Assembly: GCA_016868035.1 (NCBI GenBank)
Contig: VGID01000030.1
Location: 1-48,331 of the forward strand
Source: Betaproteobacteria bacterium
GTDB taxonomy: Bacteria; Pseudomonadota; Gammaproteobacteria; Burkholderiales; SG8-41
Reading direction: 5' to 3'
Length of the DNA: 48,331 bases
Both the position numbers and the translations under genes were made by a program. The notes beneath the pieces were generated by a model. The model was given only the letters and a program-made list of their open reading frames with translations, was not told the DNA's origin and searched no databases. Of the stretch, positions 16,519 to 25,839 are shown piece by piece. The stretch's first letter is position 1, and every line of letters begins with the position of its first letter.

Positions 16519-17358
16519 TCATCCCTTTAGCCATGTCCGCCAGGCGATCCAGAGCTGGCGTATCGGAGTGAGCGCGGTGCGCCGTGTGAGCACGCGGCAG
16601 CCGTCGGCCCGGATCTCGTCGAGGAGCGTCCGGTAGATGGCGGCCATGATGATGCCGGCGCGCTGCGCGCGGCGATCCACCGCGGGCAGCGCGGAGAACG
16701 CCTTGTCGTAATACGCGGCCGCGCGCTCGATCTGGAACTCCATCAGGCGCCGGAACGCGTCGGTCTCGCGCGACTGCGCGATGTCGGAGACGGTGACGCC
16801 GTGGCGCTCGAGCTCGTCGAGCGGGAGGTAGATGCGGCCGCGGCGGGCGTCCTCGCCCACGTCGCGCACGATATTCGTGAGCTGGAACGCCAGGCCGAGA
16901 TTGGAGGCGTACTCGAGCGTGCGCCGGTCCTGGTAGCCGAAGATCTCGGCCGAGAGCAGGCCGACCACGCCCGCCACGCGGTGGCAGTAGAGCCGGAGCA
17001 GCTCGAAATCCGGATAATGGCTGCGCTCCAGGTCCATCTCCATGCCGTCGATGATCTCCTCGAGCCGCTCGTGCGCGAGGTTGAAGCGCGGGGCGAGCTC
17101 GGCGAGAGCGCGCGCCACCGGGTGCTGCGGGCTGCCGTTGAAGACGGCGGCAATCTCGCGGCGCCACCACGCGAGCTTCGCGCGCGCAACGGCGGCGTCG
17201 GAGCATTCGTCCACCACGTCGTCCACCTCGCGGCAGAAGGCGTAGAGCGCGGTGATCGCGCGACGCCGCTCCTCGGGCAGGAACAGGAAGCTGTAATAGA
17301 AGCTGGAGCCGCTGGCAGCGGCTTTCTCCCGGCAGTATTGGTGCGGGTCCATGTTCAA
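16519..17358 (-). CDS. hpnD: presqualene diphosphate synthase HpnD
   Basis: 279 residues of the trans-isoprenyl synthase family. The first Asp-rich motif is Asp46-Asp47-Val-Val-Asp50-Glu and the second is Asp-Val-Gly-Glu-Asp within Arg-Asp-Val-Gly-Glu-Asp-Ala-Arg-Arg-Gly-Arg-Ile-Tyr-Leu-Pro. Both bind Mg2+-diphosphate. HpnD joins two farnesyl diphosphates to presqualene diphosphate; HpnC and HpnE complete the route to squalene. It follows hpnC on the same strand, but a 141-nt gap filled by a periodic palindrome replaces the short spacing expected in an operon. Confidence 0.93.
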   Translation of the reverse strand: MNMDPHQYCREKAAASGSSFYYSFLFLPEERRRAITALYAFCREVDDVVDECSDAAVARAKLAWWRREIAAVFNGSPQHPVARALAELAPRFNLAHERLEEIIDGMEMDLERSHYPDFELLRLYCHRVAGVVGLLSAEIFGYQDRRTLEYASNLGLAFQLTNIVRDVGEDARRGRIYLPLDELERHGVTVSDIAQSRETDAFRRLMEFQIERAAAYYDKAFSALPAVDRRAQRAGIIMAAIYRTLLDEIRADGCRVLTRRTALTPIRQLWIAWRTWLKG

Positions 17359-17368
17359 GGCCGGAAAG

Positions 17369-17506
17369 ACGTGACCGAGGATGCGTGACGTGGTGGAGCG
17401 CGGCGTGGGGGGACGTGACCGGAGATTGATTGTTGGTGATCACGCCCTGTTGCGTCACGCCGTATCATGTCACGCTGGATCGCGTCACGCAGCATCACGT
17501 CACGGA
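17369..17506. repeat. word-repeat palindrome R4
   Basis: The left arm (17369-17418) contains GCGTGACGTGGTGGA-type units. The right arm (about 17440-17506) contains TGTCACGC/CGTCACGC units. It sits between hpnC and hpnD. The hpnC stop TGA (complement of 17500-17502) is the first word on its side. Confidence 0.8.
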
Positions 17507-18315
17507 TTCGAGAGAGCGCGCGCGAGCATGATCGGCCAGTCGAACCACTTCAGGACGGGCCGGTGCCGGAAAACGTCGCCGCCAACGGCGCCGATCTTGG
17601 ACAGGATGCGGTCCCCCCCCTGGACGATCATCCGCATCTCGAGCCCGATGCGGCCGGGGAGGATGCGCCCGAGCGGCGCCCCGCCCATGAGCATGGAGCG
17701 CGCGCGATCCGCCTGGAATGCCATGAATGCGGGCCAGTTGCCGCCCGCGTCACCGCGCGCGATCTGCTCTTCGCTCACCCCGAAGCGCGCGAGCTCGTCC
17801 TGCGGCATGTAGATGCGCCCCTTTTCATAGTCGATGGGGACGTCCTGGAGGAAATTGATCAGCTGCAGGCTCGAGCATACCGCGTCGGAGTGGGCGAGAT
17901 TCTGCGGTGTGGCCGTCCCGTAGAGCACGAGCAGCAGCCGGCCCACGGGGTTGGCCGAGCGCCGGCAGTAGTCGAGCACCTCGGTGAAGTCGGCGTAGCG
18001 CGGCTTGACGACGTCCTGGGAAAACGCCGAGAGCAGGTCCGCGAAGGCGTCGATCGGCAGCTGGTGGCGGCCGATCGCCTCCGCCAGGGCGGCGAACCAC
18101 GGGATGCCCGGCGCGGCCCCGCGCTCGATGCGCGCGAGCTCCTCGCGGAAGGCGGCGAGAGCAGCCAGTCTCGTCGCGGCCGGCGCCTCCCCCTCGTCCG
18201 CGAAGTCGTCAGCTTCCCGGGCAAAGCGGTAGATCAGTGCTACCGGATGCCGCAATTTGCGAGGCAAAAGCAGCGAAGCGACCGGGAAATTCTCGTAGTG
18301 GCGGACGGCCATCAA
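17500..18315 (-). CDS. hpnC: hydroxysqualene synthase HpnC
   Basis: 271 residues, homologous to HpnD. Asp-rich motifs are Asp36-Asp37-Phe-Ala-Asp40-Glu and Asp-Val-Pro-Ile-Asp-Tyr-Glu-Lys-Gly-Arg-Ile-Tyr-Met-Pro. The second motif with Pro-Ile-Asp is typical of HpnC, which converts presqualene diphosphate to hydroxysqualene. It is the first of the three hpn genes in transcription order. The AT-rich stretch 18316-18416 between it and the divergent tRNA-Leu probably holds promoters for both. Confidence 0.93.
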   Translation of the reverse strand: MMAVRHYENFPVASLLLPRKLRHPVALIYRFAREADDFADEGEAPAATRLAALAAFREELARIERGAAPGIPWFAALAEAIGRHQLPIDAFADLLSAFSQDVVKPRYADFTEVLDYCRRSANPVGRLLLVLYGTATPQNLAHSDAVCSSLQLINFLQDVPIDYEKGRIYMPQDELARFGVSEEQIARGDAGGNWPAFMAFQADRARSMLMGGAPLGRILPGRIGLEMRMIVQGGDRILSKIGAVGGDVFRHRPVLKWFDWPIMLARALSNP

Positions 18316-18342
18316 TGGCCATGTAAAATATTAGTATTATCA

Positions 18343-18410
18343 GCAAGTTGCAGAGTATACTTAAGACAACTTGCAAACTTTCGGGGCGCACCTGATTATA
18401 TTACAATCAG
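18343..18410. promoter_or_regulatory. AT-rich divergent promoter region with two inverted repeats
   Basis: GCAAGTTG (18343-18350) pairs perfectly with CAACTTGC (18367-18374). CTGATT (18392-18397) pairs with AATCAG (18405-18410). TTGCAA at 18372-18377 and TATATT at 18397-18402 could form a tRNA-Leu promoter, though the 19-bp spacer is long. It serves hpnC on the other strand as well. Confidence 0.4.
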
Positions 18411-18416
18411 AAAGTC

Positions 18417-18501
<85 letters not shown>

Positions 18502-18619
18502 GGCGGGTGGTGGCGCTGGTGGGGCGGGGAGATGCCGGAGTCGTATGCGGACGGGTGGTTTCGGCGGCGGGACCGGCCGGCGGCTGCGGGGACAGAATAG
18601 GACAGAGTCATAACGGCAC

Positions 18620-19927
18620 ATGCAGGCGAATTTGGAGACATTGAGCGAGCTCGAGCGGCGCCTGAGCGTGAGTCTGCCGGCTGCGGACATCGTGGGCGAG
18701 GTGGAAAGCCGGCTCAAACGGCTCTCGCGCACGGTGAAGATGCACGGGTTCCGGCCCGGCAAGGTGCCGCTCAAGGTCGTGACTCAGCACTACGGCACGC
18801 AGGTGCGGCAGGAAGTACTCGGCGATGCGATGGAACGGAGCTTTGGCGAGGCCGTGCGCCAGCAGAACCTGAAGGTCGTGGGTTATCCGCGGTTCGAGCC
18901 CAAGCCGCTCCCGGAGGACGCCGCGGAGTTCGAGTACAGCGCCACGTTCGAGATCTATCCGGAGGTGGCGGTCGGGAACATCGCGGACATCACGCTCGAG
19001 CGGCCGGTGCTCGAGGTGGGCGAGGCGGAGGTGGACAAGACCATCAAGATCATGCGGCACCAGCGCACGCAATTCGAGCCTGTGGAGCGGGCTGCCGGGA
19101 ACGGCGACCGCGTCACGCTCGATTTCCGCGGCACGATCGACGGGGCGGAATTTCCCGGCGGAACCGGCCAGGACCAGGCGGCCGTGCTCGGCGAAGGGCG
19201 CCTGCTGCCGGAGTTCGAGGGCAACCTTGTCGGCATGAAGAGCGGGGAGTCGCGGACGTTCAACACGTGCTTCCCCGAGGATTACCGCGGGCGCGAAGTC
19301 GCGGGCAAGAGCGCCCGATTCGAGGTGAGCGTGAAGCAGGTCGCCGCGCCGCGGCTGCCGGAGGTGGACGGCGAGTTTGCGAAGAGCCTCGGGGTGCGGG
19401 ACGGCGATCTCGCCAAGATGCGCGCGGAAATCAAGGGCAACCTCGAGCGCGAGGTGAGGACCCGGCTCAAGAACCGTGTCAAGGAACAGGTGATGCAGGC
19501 GCTGCTCGACGCAACCCGGCTCGATGCGCCCAGGACGCTGGTGGAAGCGGAGATGCGGCGCATGCAGGCGGCGGCGCGCCAGGATCTCGCTGCGCGCGGA
19601 GTCAAGGTCACGCAGGACACGCCGCTGCCGGAAGAGGTGTTCGAAAAACAGGCGCAGCGCCGGGTCATCCTCGGCCTGATCCTCGCGGAGCTGGTGAAAA
19701 CGCACGAGCTGCACGCGAAGCCCGACCAGGTGCGCGCCGTGGTCGAGGAGCAGGCCCAGACCTTCGAGCGCCCCGAGGAGGTCGTGAAGTGGTTTTATGC
19801 CTCGCCGGAGCGGCTGCGCGACGCGGAGTCCATGGTGCTCGAGGACAACGTGGTCAAATGGGCGCTCGGCACGGCCCGGGTTGCGGACAAGAGCATTGCG
19901 TTTGACGAATTGATGGGGAATCCGTGA
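18620..19927 (+). CDS. tig: trigger factor
   Basis: 435 residues, standard trigger-factor length. The ribosome-docking signature Gly-Phe-Arg-Pro-Gly-Lys-Val-Pro is at residues 43-50. A PPIase (FKBP-like) domain lies at about 160-245, with Val-Thr-Leu-Asp-Phe-Arg-Gly and Gly-Arg-Leu-Leu-Pro-Glu-Phe-Glu, followed by the helical chaperone domain. It binds nascent chains at the ribosome exit. The stop overlaps the clpP ATG (TGATG), so tig-clpP are coupled. No strong ribosome site is visible before the ATG. Confidence 0.96.
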   Translation: MQANLETLSELERRLSVSLPAADIVGEVESRLKRLSRTVKMHGFRPGKVPLKVVTQHYGTQVRQEVLGDAMERSFGEAVRQQNLKVVGYPRFEPKPLPEDAAEFEYSATFEIYPEVAVGNIADITLERPVLEVGEAEVDKTIKIMRHQRTQFEPVERAAGNGDRVTLDFRGTIDGAEFPGGTGQDQAAVLGEGRLLPEFEGNLVGMKSGESRTFNTCFPEDYRGREVAGKSARFEVSVKQVAAPRLPEVDGEFAKSLGVRDGDLAKMRAEIKGNLEREVRTRLKNRVKEQVMQALLDATRLDAPRTLVEAEMRRMQAAARQDLAARGVKVTQDTPLPEEVFEKQAQRRVILGLILAELVKTHELHAKPDQVRAVVEEQAQTFERPEEVVKWFYASPERLRDAESMVLEDNVVKWALGTARVADKSIAFDELMGNP

Positions 19928-20553
19928 TGGGAGTTTTTCACGACGAACCGCAGGGCCTCGGGTTGATCCCGATGGTCATCGAGCAGAGCGGGCGCGGCGA
20001 GCGCGCCTACGACATTTATTCGCGCCTGCTCAAGGAGCGCGTGGTGTTCCTGGTCGGGCCGGTGAGCGAGGTGACGGCCAATCTCATCGTCGCGCAGCTG
20101 CTCTTCCTCGAGTCCGAGAACCCGGACAAGGAGATCTCGTTCTACATCAATTCTCCGGGCGGATCGGTTTCGGCGGGACTTGCCATCTACGACACCATGC
20201 AGTTTGTCAAGCCCGATGTGTCCACGCTCTGTATCGGACAGGCTGCGAGCATGGGCTCGCTGCTGCTGGCGGCGGGGGCGAAGGGCAAGCGCTACTGCCT
20301 GCCCAACTCGCGCGTGATGATCCATCAGCCGATGGGCGGCTTCCAGGGGCAGGCCTCGGACGTGGAGATCCATGCCCGGGAGATCCTTTTCCTCAAGGGG
20401 CGGCTCAACGAGATCATGGCGAAGCACACCGGACAGCCGATCGAGGTCATACAGAAGGACACGGATCGCGACAATTTCCTCAGCGCCGAGCAAGCGGTGA
20501 AATACGGCATCTCGGACAAGGTGCTCGTGACCCGAACGGAGAGCATGGCGTGA
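19927..20553 (+). CDS. clpP: ATP-dependent Clp protease proteolytic subunit
   Basis: 208 residues. The serine-protease triad is complete: Ser108 (Ala-Ala-Ser-Met-Gly-Ser), His133 (Met-Ile-His-Gln-Pro) and Asp182 (Asp-Arg-Asp-Asn-Phe), each offset by three from E. coli ClpP, which carries a propeptide. ATG 19927 overlaps the tig stop; GTG 19924 directly before it is an alternative. It forms the tetradecameric chamber that works with ClpX encoded next. Confidence 0.97.
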   Translation: MGVFHDEPQGLGLIPMVIEQSGRGERAYDIYSRLLKERVVFLVGPVSEVTANLIVAQLLFLESENPDKEISFYINSPGGSVSAGLAIYDTMQFVKPDVSTLCIGQAASMGSLLLAAGAKGKRYCLPNSRVMIHQPMGGFQGQASDVEIHAREILFLKGRLNEIMAKHTGQPIEVIQKDTDRDNFLSAEQAVKYGISDKVLVTRTESMA

Positions 20554-20586
20554 GGTCGTAGCTTCAGGGGGAACGAAGGAAGGCGT

Positions 20587-21855
20587 ATGTCGGACAAAGT
20601 GGGCGGAGAGAAACTGCTGTATTGCTCGTTCTGCGGCAAGAGCCAGCACGAGGTGCGCAAGCTCATCGCGGGACCGTCGGTGTTCATCTGCGATGAGTGC
20701 ATCGAGCTGTGCAACGACATCATCCGCGAGGAGACGCAGGGCGACCACGGCGCCAAGGGCGCGAAGTCCGACCTGCCGGTGCCGCGCGAGATCCGGGCGA
20801 TCCTCGACCAGTACGTGATCGGCCAGGACCTTGCCAAGAAGATCCTGTCGGTCGCCGTATACAATCATTACAAGCGCCTGAAGACGCTCGCCAAGAACGA
20901 CGACGTCGAGCTTGCCAAGTCGAACATCCTGCTGATCGGGCCGACCGGATCGGGCAAGACGCTGCTTGCGCAGACGCTCGCGCGGCTGCTCAACGTCCCC
21001 TTCGTGATGGCCGACGCCACGACGTTGACCGAGGCCGGCTACGTCGGCGAGGACGTGGAGAACATCATCCAGAAGCTGCTGCAGAAGTGCGATTACGACG
21101 TGGAGAAGGCGCAGCGCGGCATCGTCTACATCGACGAGATCGACAAGATCTCGCGCAAGTCGGACAACCCCTCGATCACGCGCGACGTTTCCGGGGAGGG
21201 CGTGCAGCAGGCGCTGTTGAAGCTCATCGAGGGCACCATCGCCGCGGTGCCCCCGCAGGGCGGGCGCAAGCACCCCAACCAGGAATTCGTCCAGGTGGAC
21301 ACCACCAACATCCTGTTCGTCTGCGGGGGGGCGTTCGACGGGCTCGACAAGATCATCCGCGCCCGGTCGGAGAAGAGCGGCATCGGCTTCGGCGCGGAAG
21401 TGCGCTCCCGCGACAACCGCAAGGACATCACCAAGGTCCTGCGCGACGTGCAGCCCGAGGACCTCATCAAGTACGGACTCATTCCGGAGTTCGTGGGGCG
21501 GCTGCCGGTGGTGGCCACGCTCGAAGAGCTCGACGAGCAGGCGCTGATCCAGATCCTCACGCAGCCGAAGAATGCGCTGCTCAAGCAGTTCCACAAGATG
21601 TTCGGCATGGAGGGCGTCGAGCTCGAGGTGCGCGAGGCAGCGCTGCGGTCGATCGCGAAACGCGCGCTCGAGCGCAAGACGGGCGCGCGCGGGCTGCGCT
21701 CGATCCTCGAGCACACCCTGCTGAACACCATGTTCGACCTTCCTTCGATGGAGAACGTGGTCAAGGTGGTGGTGGACGAGAACACCATCACGCAGGATGC
21801 GACCCCGCTGCTGATCTACGCCGATCAGCCCAAGGTAGCCGGCTCCTCGCACTAA
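20587..21855 (+). CDS. clpX: ClpX ATPase, specificity subunit of ClpXP
   Basis: 422 residues. The N-terminal zinc-binding domain has Cys13, Cys16, Cys35 and Cys38. Walker A Gly-Pro-Thr-Gly-Ser-Gly-Lys-Thr is at 118-125, the pore-1 loop reads Gly-Tyr-Val-Gly, and Walker B is Ile-Val-Tyr-Ile-Asp-Glu-Ile-Asp. It unfolds tagged proteins and threads them into ClpP. The gap from clpP is 33 nt with a GAAGGAAGG ribosome site. The last base of its stop codon is the first base of the MITE-like element. Confidence 0.98.
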   Translation: MSDKVGGEKLLYCSFCGKSQHEVRKLIAGPSVFICDECIELCNDIIREETQGDHGAKGAKSDLPVPREIRAILDQYVIGQDLAKKILSVAVYNHYKRLKTLAKNDDVELAKSNILLIGPTGSGKTLLAQTLARLLNVPFVMADATTLTEAGYVGEDVENIIQKLLQKCDYDVEKAQRGIVYIDEIDKISRKSDNPSITRDVSGEGVQQALLKLIEGTIAAVPPQGGRKHPNQEFVQVDTTNILFVCGGAFDGLDKIIRARSEKSGIGFGAEVRSRDNRKDITKVLRDVQPEDLIKYGLIPEFVGRLPVVATLEELDEQALIQILTQPKNALLKQFHKMFGMEGVELEVREAALRSIAKRALERKTGARGLRSILEHTLLNTMFDLPSMENVVKVVVDENTITQDATPLLIYADQPKVAGSSH

Positions 21856-22124
21856 GAGTGCCTAACATAATGAAACGCGCGTGCGTTGCGAGCCAGAATT
21901 GGTGATGACGCGAAGGGCGGTGCAGGGCATATCGCGTATATGGCCAAGCCGCCCGACAAAGTCAGCGCCGATTGTGGCCGCAACCCCTTGTGGGCTGGCG
22001 CGAATTTTGGCCCATGGCTTTGTCGCTCACCTTGTGAATATTCGCGATATTCACTGCGGCGAGCTTCGCGCCCTGAGCCAAAATCGTGCCAGCGCATCAC
22101 GTGTTTCATTATGTTAGGCACTCT
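21855..22124. mobile_element. 270-bp MITE-like element with 22-bp perfect terminal inverted repeats
   Basis: The first 22 bp (21855-21876, opening AGAGTGCCTAACATAATG) are the exact reverse complement of the last 22 bp (22103-22124, ending TTAGGCACTCT). Looser symmetry continues inward. The interior has two further near-palindromes, around 21930-21950 (ATATCGCGTATAT) and 22034-22054 (GAATATTCGCGATATTC), and no convincing gene. Size, perfect ends and lack of a transposase fit a non-autonomous miniature element. A target duplication is not clear. It sits between clpX and lon, starting on the clpX stop codon. Confidence 0.8.
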
Positions 22125-22178
22125 AGGGCGGCAGCAGTTGCCGCGAAAGGGGTTTGGAATCATGCCAGTGCGCGCGCG

Positions 22179-22207
22179 CTTGAAATTTTCGGGAATCTCC
22201 CCCACCT
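22179..22207 (+). promoter_or_regulatory. sigma-32 (heat-shock) type promoter of lon
   Basis: CTTGAAA at 22179-22185, a 14-bp spacer, then CCCCACCT at 22200-22207. This matches the E. coli heat-shock consensus (CTTGAAA, 13-15 bp, CCCCATNT) at all but one or two bases. Transcription would start near 22214, about 28 nt before the chosen lon ATG. The MITE-like element lies just upstream and leaves the promoter intact. Confidence 0.7.
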
Positions 22208-22241
22208 TCACGCTATCCAACTTCTGCGGATGATCCACACA

Positions 22242-24644
22242 ATGCCTAACGAACAAGACATGTTGCAAATGCCCCTGCTGCCGTTGCGGGATGTGGTCGT
22301 GTTTCCGCACATGGTGATCCCGCTGTTCGTCGGGCGCCCCAAGTCGATCAAGGCGCTCGAGACGGCGATGGACGCGGGCAAGAGCATCGTGCTCGTCGCC
22401 CAGAAGTCGGCGGCCAAGGACGATCCGGCACCCGAGGACATGTACCGGATCGGCAGCATCGCCAACATCCTGCAGATGCTCAAGCTCCCCGACGGCACCG
22501 TCAAAGTGCTGGTCGAGGGCACCCAGCGCGCCGCGCTGCACGAGATCTCTGACGCCAAGACCCATTACGCCGTGACCGTGACGCCGATGGCGCCCGAGGC
22601 CGTGGCCGATCACGAGATCGAGGCGATGCGGCGCACGATGATCCAGCAGTTCGACCAGTACGTGAAGTTGAACAAGAAGATCCCGCCCGAGATCCTGACT
22701 TCGCTCGCCGGCATCGACGAGGCCGGGCGGCTCGCCGACACCATCGCCGCGCACCTGCCGCTCAAGCTCGAGCAGAAGCAGGAGGTGCTCGAGATGTTCA
22801 ACATCAAGCAGCGCCTCGAGCACCTGCTGAAGCTCGTCGAGGGCGAGCTCGAGATCCTGCAGGTGGAAAAGCGCATCCGCGGGCGCGTCAAGCGCCAGAT
22901 GGAGAAGAGCCAGCGCGAGTACTACCTCAACGAGCAGGTCAAGGCGATCCAGAAGGAGCTCGGCGAGCTCGAGGAAGGCGCCGATCTCGACGAGGTCGAG
23001 AAGCGCATCAAGTCGGCGCACATGCCGAAGGAAGCGCGCAAGAAAGCGGAAGCGGAGCTGAAGAAGCTGCGGCTGATGTCTCCGATGTCGGCCGAGGCCA
23101 CCGTGGTGCGCAATTACATCGATGTGCTCATTTCCCTGCCCTGGAAGAAGAAGAGCAAGATCAGCGCGGACCTCGCGGTTGCGGAGAAGGTGCTCAATGA
23201 GGACCACTACGGGCTGGAGAAGGTGAAGGAGCGCATTGTCGAGTACCTCGCTGTCCAGCAGCGCGTGGACAAGCTGAAGGGGCCGATCCTGTGCCTGGTC
23301 GGAGCGCCCGGCGTGGGCAAGACGTCGCTGGGGCAATCGATCGCGCGCGCGACCAACCGCAAGTTCGTGCGCATGTCGCTGGGCGGCGTGCGCGACGAAG
23401 CGGAGATTCGCGGGCACCGGCGCACCTACATCGGCTCGATGCCGGGCAAGATCCTTCAGAACATGAGCAAGGTCGGCGTGAGGAACCCGCTGTTCCTGCT
23501 CGACGAAGTGGACAAGATGGGCATGGATTTCCGCGGCGACCCGGCCTCGGCCCTGCTGGAAGTGCTGGATCCCGAGCAGAACCACACTTTCGTCGACCAC
23601 TACATCGAGGTCGAATACGACCTCTCCGACGTGATGTTCGTGTGCACGGCCAACACGCTCAACATCCCGCCGGCGCTGCTCGATCGCATGGAGACGATCC
23701 GGCTCTCGGGCTACACCGAGGACGAGAAGGTGAACATCGCCATCCGGCACCTGCTGCCGAAGCTGATGAAGAACCACGGGCTCGCGCCCAACGAGATGCA
23801 GCTCTCCGAGGCCGGCGTGCGGGACATCATCCGCTACTACACGCGCGAGGCCGGCGTGCGCGCGCTGGAGCGGGATCTGTCCAAGATCTGCCGCAAGGTG
23901 GTGAAGAACCTCGTGCGTGACGGCGCGGAGAAGAAGGTCGTGGTCAACGCGCGCAATCTCGACAAGTACCTCGGGGTGCGCCGCTACACCTACGGCATGG
24001 CCGAGAAGAACAACCAGGTCGGGCAGGTGAACGGCCTGGCGTGGACCGAGGTGGGGGGAGAACTCCTCACCATCGAGGCCGCGATCATGGCTGGAAAGGG
24101 CAAGATGACCACGACCGGCAAGCTCGGGGAAGTCATGCAGGAATCGGTGCAGGCGGCGCTGTCCGTGGTGCGCAGCCGCTCCAAACGGCTCGGCATCGCC
24201 GGGGATTTCTACCAGAAGAACGACATACACATCCACCTGCCCGAAGGCGCGACGCCCAAGGACGGCCCGAGCGCGGGAATCGGCATTTGCACCGCGATGG
24301 TGTCGGCGCTCACGGGCATCCCGGTGCGCGCGGATGTGGCGATGACCGGTGAGATCACGCTGCGCGGCGAAGTGCTTCCGATCGGGGGACTCAAGGAGAA
24401 GCTGCTTGCGGCGCACCGCCGCGGGATCAAGACCGTGCTCATTCCTGACGAGAACGTCAAGGATCTCACGGAAATCCCTGATAACGTTAAGAACCGGCTC
24501 GACATACACCCGGTGAAATGGATCGACAGCGTGCTCGAGCTCGCGCTCGAGCACAAACCGGAGCCGCTGTCGGAGGATTCCGACGCGGCGCCGCCCATCC
24601 CGCCGGTGACGGAAGCGCCGGCATCCGCCGCGGTCAAGCACTAA
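22242..24644 (+). CDS. lon: ATP-dependent Lon protease
   Basis: 800 residues from ATG 22242 (22230 is an in-frame alternative). The frame stays open upstream into the MITE-like element, but family alignment ([10 protein letters not shown] near residue 10) and the promoter position support the later start. Walker A Gly-Ala-Pro-Gly-Val-Gly-Lys-Thr is near 353-360 and the catalytic dyad is Ser677 (Asp-Gly-Pro-Ser-Ala-Gly) and Lys720. It degrades misfolded and regulatory proteins. Probably heat-inducible. The ribosome site is weak. Confidence 0.97.
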   Translation: MPNEQDMLQMPLLPLRDVVVFPHMVIPLFVGRPKSIKALETAMDAGKSIVLVAQKSAAKDDPAPEDMYRIGSIANILQMLKLPDGTVKVLVEGTQRAALHEISDAKTHYAVTVTPMAPEAVADHEIEAMRRTMIQQFDQYVKLNKKIPPEILTSLAGIDEAGRLADTIAAHLPLKLEQKQEVLEMFNIKQRLEHLLKLVEGELEILQVEKRIRGRVKRQMEKSQREYYLNEQVKAIQKELGELEEGADLDEVEKRIKSAHMPKEARKKAEAELKKLRLMSPMSAEATVVRNYIDVLISLPWKKKSKISADLAVAEKVLNEDHYGLEKVKERIVEYLAVQQRVDKLKGPILCLVGAPGVGKTSLGQSIARATNRKFVRMSLGGVRDEAEIRGHRRTYIGSMPGKILQNMSKVGVRNPLFLLDEVDKMGMDFRGDPASALLEVLDPEQNHTFVDHYIEVEYDLSDVMFVCTANTLNIPPALLDRMETIRLSGYTEDEKVNIAIRHLLPKLMKNHGLAPNEMQLSEAGVRDIIRYYTREAGVRALERDLSKICRKVVKNLVRDGAEKKVVVNARNLDKYLGVRRYTYGMAEKNNQVGQVNGLAWTEVGGELLTIEAAIMAGKGKMTTTGKLGEVMQESVQAALSVVRSRSKRLGIAGDFYQKNDIHIHLPEGATPKDGPSAGIGICTAMVSALTGIPVRADVAMTGEITLRGEVLPIGGLKEKLLAAHRRGIKTVLIPDENVKDLTEIPDNVKNRLDIHPVKWIDSVLELALEHKPEPLSEDSDAAPPIPPVTEAPASAAVKH

Positions 24645-24685
24645 GCTCAGGTTTTTCGGCAGATTCCCGCGCTCGATTCGTGACG

Positions 24686-24710
24686 ACGCGACTTGGTCCG
24701 GAAGTCGCGT
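24686..24710 (+). terminator. hairpin downstream of lon
   Basis: ACGCGACTT (24686-24694) pairs perfectly with AAGTCGCGT (24702-24710) around a 7-nt loop. There is no long U-tract, so it may be a weak terminator or mRNA-stabilising hairpin. Confidence 0.45.
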
Positions 24711-24765
24711 TGTGACATTGTTGGCAAAGATGCCGCGCAGCGGGCGAGAGTTTTCGTTTGCTTGC

Positions 24766-24795
24766 TTGACAGTCGGTTTTTGCGCTTGCTATAAA
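24766..24795 (+). promoter_or_regulatory. sigma-70 promoter of the HU gene, extended -10
   Basis: TTGACA (24766-24771), an 18-bp spacer and TATAAA (24790-24795), preceded by the TG of an extended -10 (24787-24788). This is the best housekeeping promoter in the window, as expected for an abundant nucleoid protein. The untranslated leader to the GTG at 24931 would be about 130 nt. Confidence 0.8.
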
Positions 24796-24930
24796 GCAGC
24801 TGGCGCATTTCAAACGGCGTTCGCCGCACAATAACTGCAAGGACGTTTCCGCGTTGCCGCCCCCGACGCTCGAGGGCACGGCCATGGCGGAGAATTTGTC
24901 TCTGACAACCGGGGAAGAAGGGAGATCAGG

Positions 24931-25203
24931 GTGAACAAGGCTGAGATTGTCGAGATAGTCGCAAGGTCGGCTGGCATTTCGAAAACCGCATCCGAGAAGG
25001 CGGTGGATGGCGCGCTCGCCGCAATCAAGGGCGCATTGAAGAGGGGCCAGTCGGTGACGCTGGTCGGGTTCGGCACCTTCAGGGTGGGCAGGCGGTCCGC
25101 GCGTGTTGGCCGCAACCCGCGCACCGGCGAGGAAATCCGGATCAAGGCCGCGAAAGTGCCCAAGTTCAGCGCTGGCAAGGCATTGAAAGATGCGGTAAAC
25201 TGA
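24931..25203 (+). CDS. hupB: DNA-binding protein HU (beta type)
   Basis: 90 residues from GTG 24931 with a GGGAGA ribosome site. The HU signature is complete: Gly-Phe-Gly-Thr-Phe near 46-50 and the DNA-gripping arm Arg-Asn-Pro-Arg-Thr-Gly-Glu-Glu-Ile at about 61-69. It is a dimeric architectural protein of the nucleoid. The clpX-lon-HU order is conserved in proteobacteria. Confidence 0.96.
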   Translation: MNKAEIVEIVARSAGISKTASEKAVDGALAAIKGALKRGQSVTLVGFGTFRVGRRSARVGRNPRTGEEIRIKAAKVPKFSAGKALKDAVN

Positions 25204-25263
25204 CCGCCCGGCTGTAGTCCGGCGGTATCGAATCGGGGCGGGCGCGGGGATACTCGCGGCCTG

Positions 25264-25284
25264 CCCCAAGTATTTTTGGGGTTT
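25264..25284 (+). terminator. terminator downstream of the HU gene
   Basis: CCCCAA (25264-25269) pairs with TTGGGG (25276-25281) around GTATTT, followed by TTT. It is a short Rho-independent-like hairpin 60 nt after the HU stop. Confidence 0.55.
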
Positions 25285-25400
25285 GCCGGAGGATTGCGCG
25301 TTGAACCGCGGAGCGGTCCCGTCCGTCCGAGCGTGCAGAAGCGGACCGGGGCCGCTGCGCGTTGAGCGGTGGACGTGTACCATCCGTTCGAACGCGCAGA

Positions 25401-25430
25401 CTTAAAACGGCGCGGAGCGTCCGTTTTAAG
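25401..25430 (+). repeat. perfect 10-bp inverted repeat abutting tRNA-Val
   Basis: CTTAAAACGG (25401-25410) and CCGTTTTAAG (25421-25430) flank a 10-nt loop. The last G is also the first base of the tRNA. Upstream, 25296-25340 and 25357-25400 are imperfect direct copies, each starting GCGCGTTGA and ending GCGCAGA or GTGCAGA. Possible promoter element or processing signal. Confidence 0.5.
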
Positions 25431-25505
25431 GGTGCTTAGCTCAGCTGGCAGAGCGTCGCCCTTACAAGGCGAAGGTCGGGAGTTCGAGCCTCTCAGCACC
25501 CACCA
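25430..25505 (+). tRNA. tRNA-Val(TAC)
   Basis: 76 nt with encoded CCA. Acceptor GGGTGCT pairs with AGCACCC; anticodon stem CGCCC/GGCGA with loop TTACAAG-type sequence gives TAC; T-arm is GGGAGTTCGAGCCTCTC. It sits between the HU gene and tRNA-Asp, the usual proteobacterial position. Confidence 0.96.
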
Positions 25506-25517
25506 GTCGATGGCAGT

Positions 25518-25607
25518 GTTGAATCTTGAATGCTGAATGCTGAATGCCCAGCACGAAAGCGCCAACGGGAACACGCCGGGCTGGCGCTCATTCATCATTC
25601 ATCATTG
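25518..25607. repeat. word-repeat palindrome R5 (TGAATGC words)
   Basis: The left arm (25518-25547) is TTGAATC, TTGAATGC, TGAATGC, TGAATGC. The right arm (25588-25607) is complementary CATTCAT/CATTCATCATT. The layout matches the GTGA palindromes but the word differs. It lies between two tRNA genes. Confidence 0.75.
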
Positions 25608-25615
25608 TTTTTGTG

Positions 25616-25692
25616 GGAGCGGTAGTTCAGTTGGTTAGAATACCGGCCTGTCACGCCGGGGGTCGCGGGTTCGAGTCCCGTCCGCTCCGCCA
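25616..25692 (+). tRNA. tRNA-Asp(GTC)
   Basis: 77 nt with encoded CCA. Acceptor GGAGCGG pairs with CCGCTCC, the anticodon loop CTGTCAC gives GTC, and the T-arm is CGGGTTCGAGTCCCG. It follows tRNA-Val and is followed directly by a strong terminator. Confidence 0.97.
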
Positions 25693-25698
25693 GTTTTC

Positions 25699-25725
25699 AA
25701 AAAGGCGAATGGCATTCGCCTTTTT
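25699..25725 (+). terminator. Rho-independent terminator after tRNA-Asp
   Basis: An A-run, stem AGGCGAAT (25703-25710), loop GGC, stem ATTCGCCT (25714-25721) and a T-run to 25725. This is a textbook intrinsic terminator; its A/T symmetry would let it work in both directions. Confidence 0.92.
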
Positions 25726-25730
25726 CTCTT

Positions 25731-25831
25731 GTGACTCGTGACCGGTGACTCGTGACTCGAGAATTATTTCTTCCGACGATGCCGCAAGCCGCGTTTAACG
25801 AGTCACCAGTGACCAGTCACGCGTCACGCCG
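25731..25831. repeat. word-repeat palindrome R6 (7-bp words)
   Basis: The left arm is GTGACTC/GTGACCG heptads at 25731-25759. The right arm is AGTCACC/AGTCACG heptads at about 25800-25829. The right arm ends 9 nt before the ppiD ATG and leaves no visible ribosome site. Confidence 0.82.
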
Positions 25832-25839
25832 TTCAGCTT

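Noticed and set aside
22086-22241. An N-terminal extension of Lon beginning inside the MITE-like element
   Set aside because: The extra 52 residues do not match Lon N-termini, and the sigma-32-like promoter lies inside this stretch.
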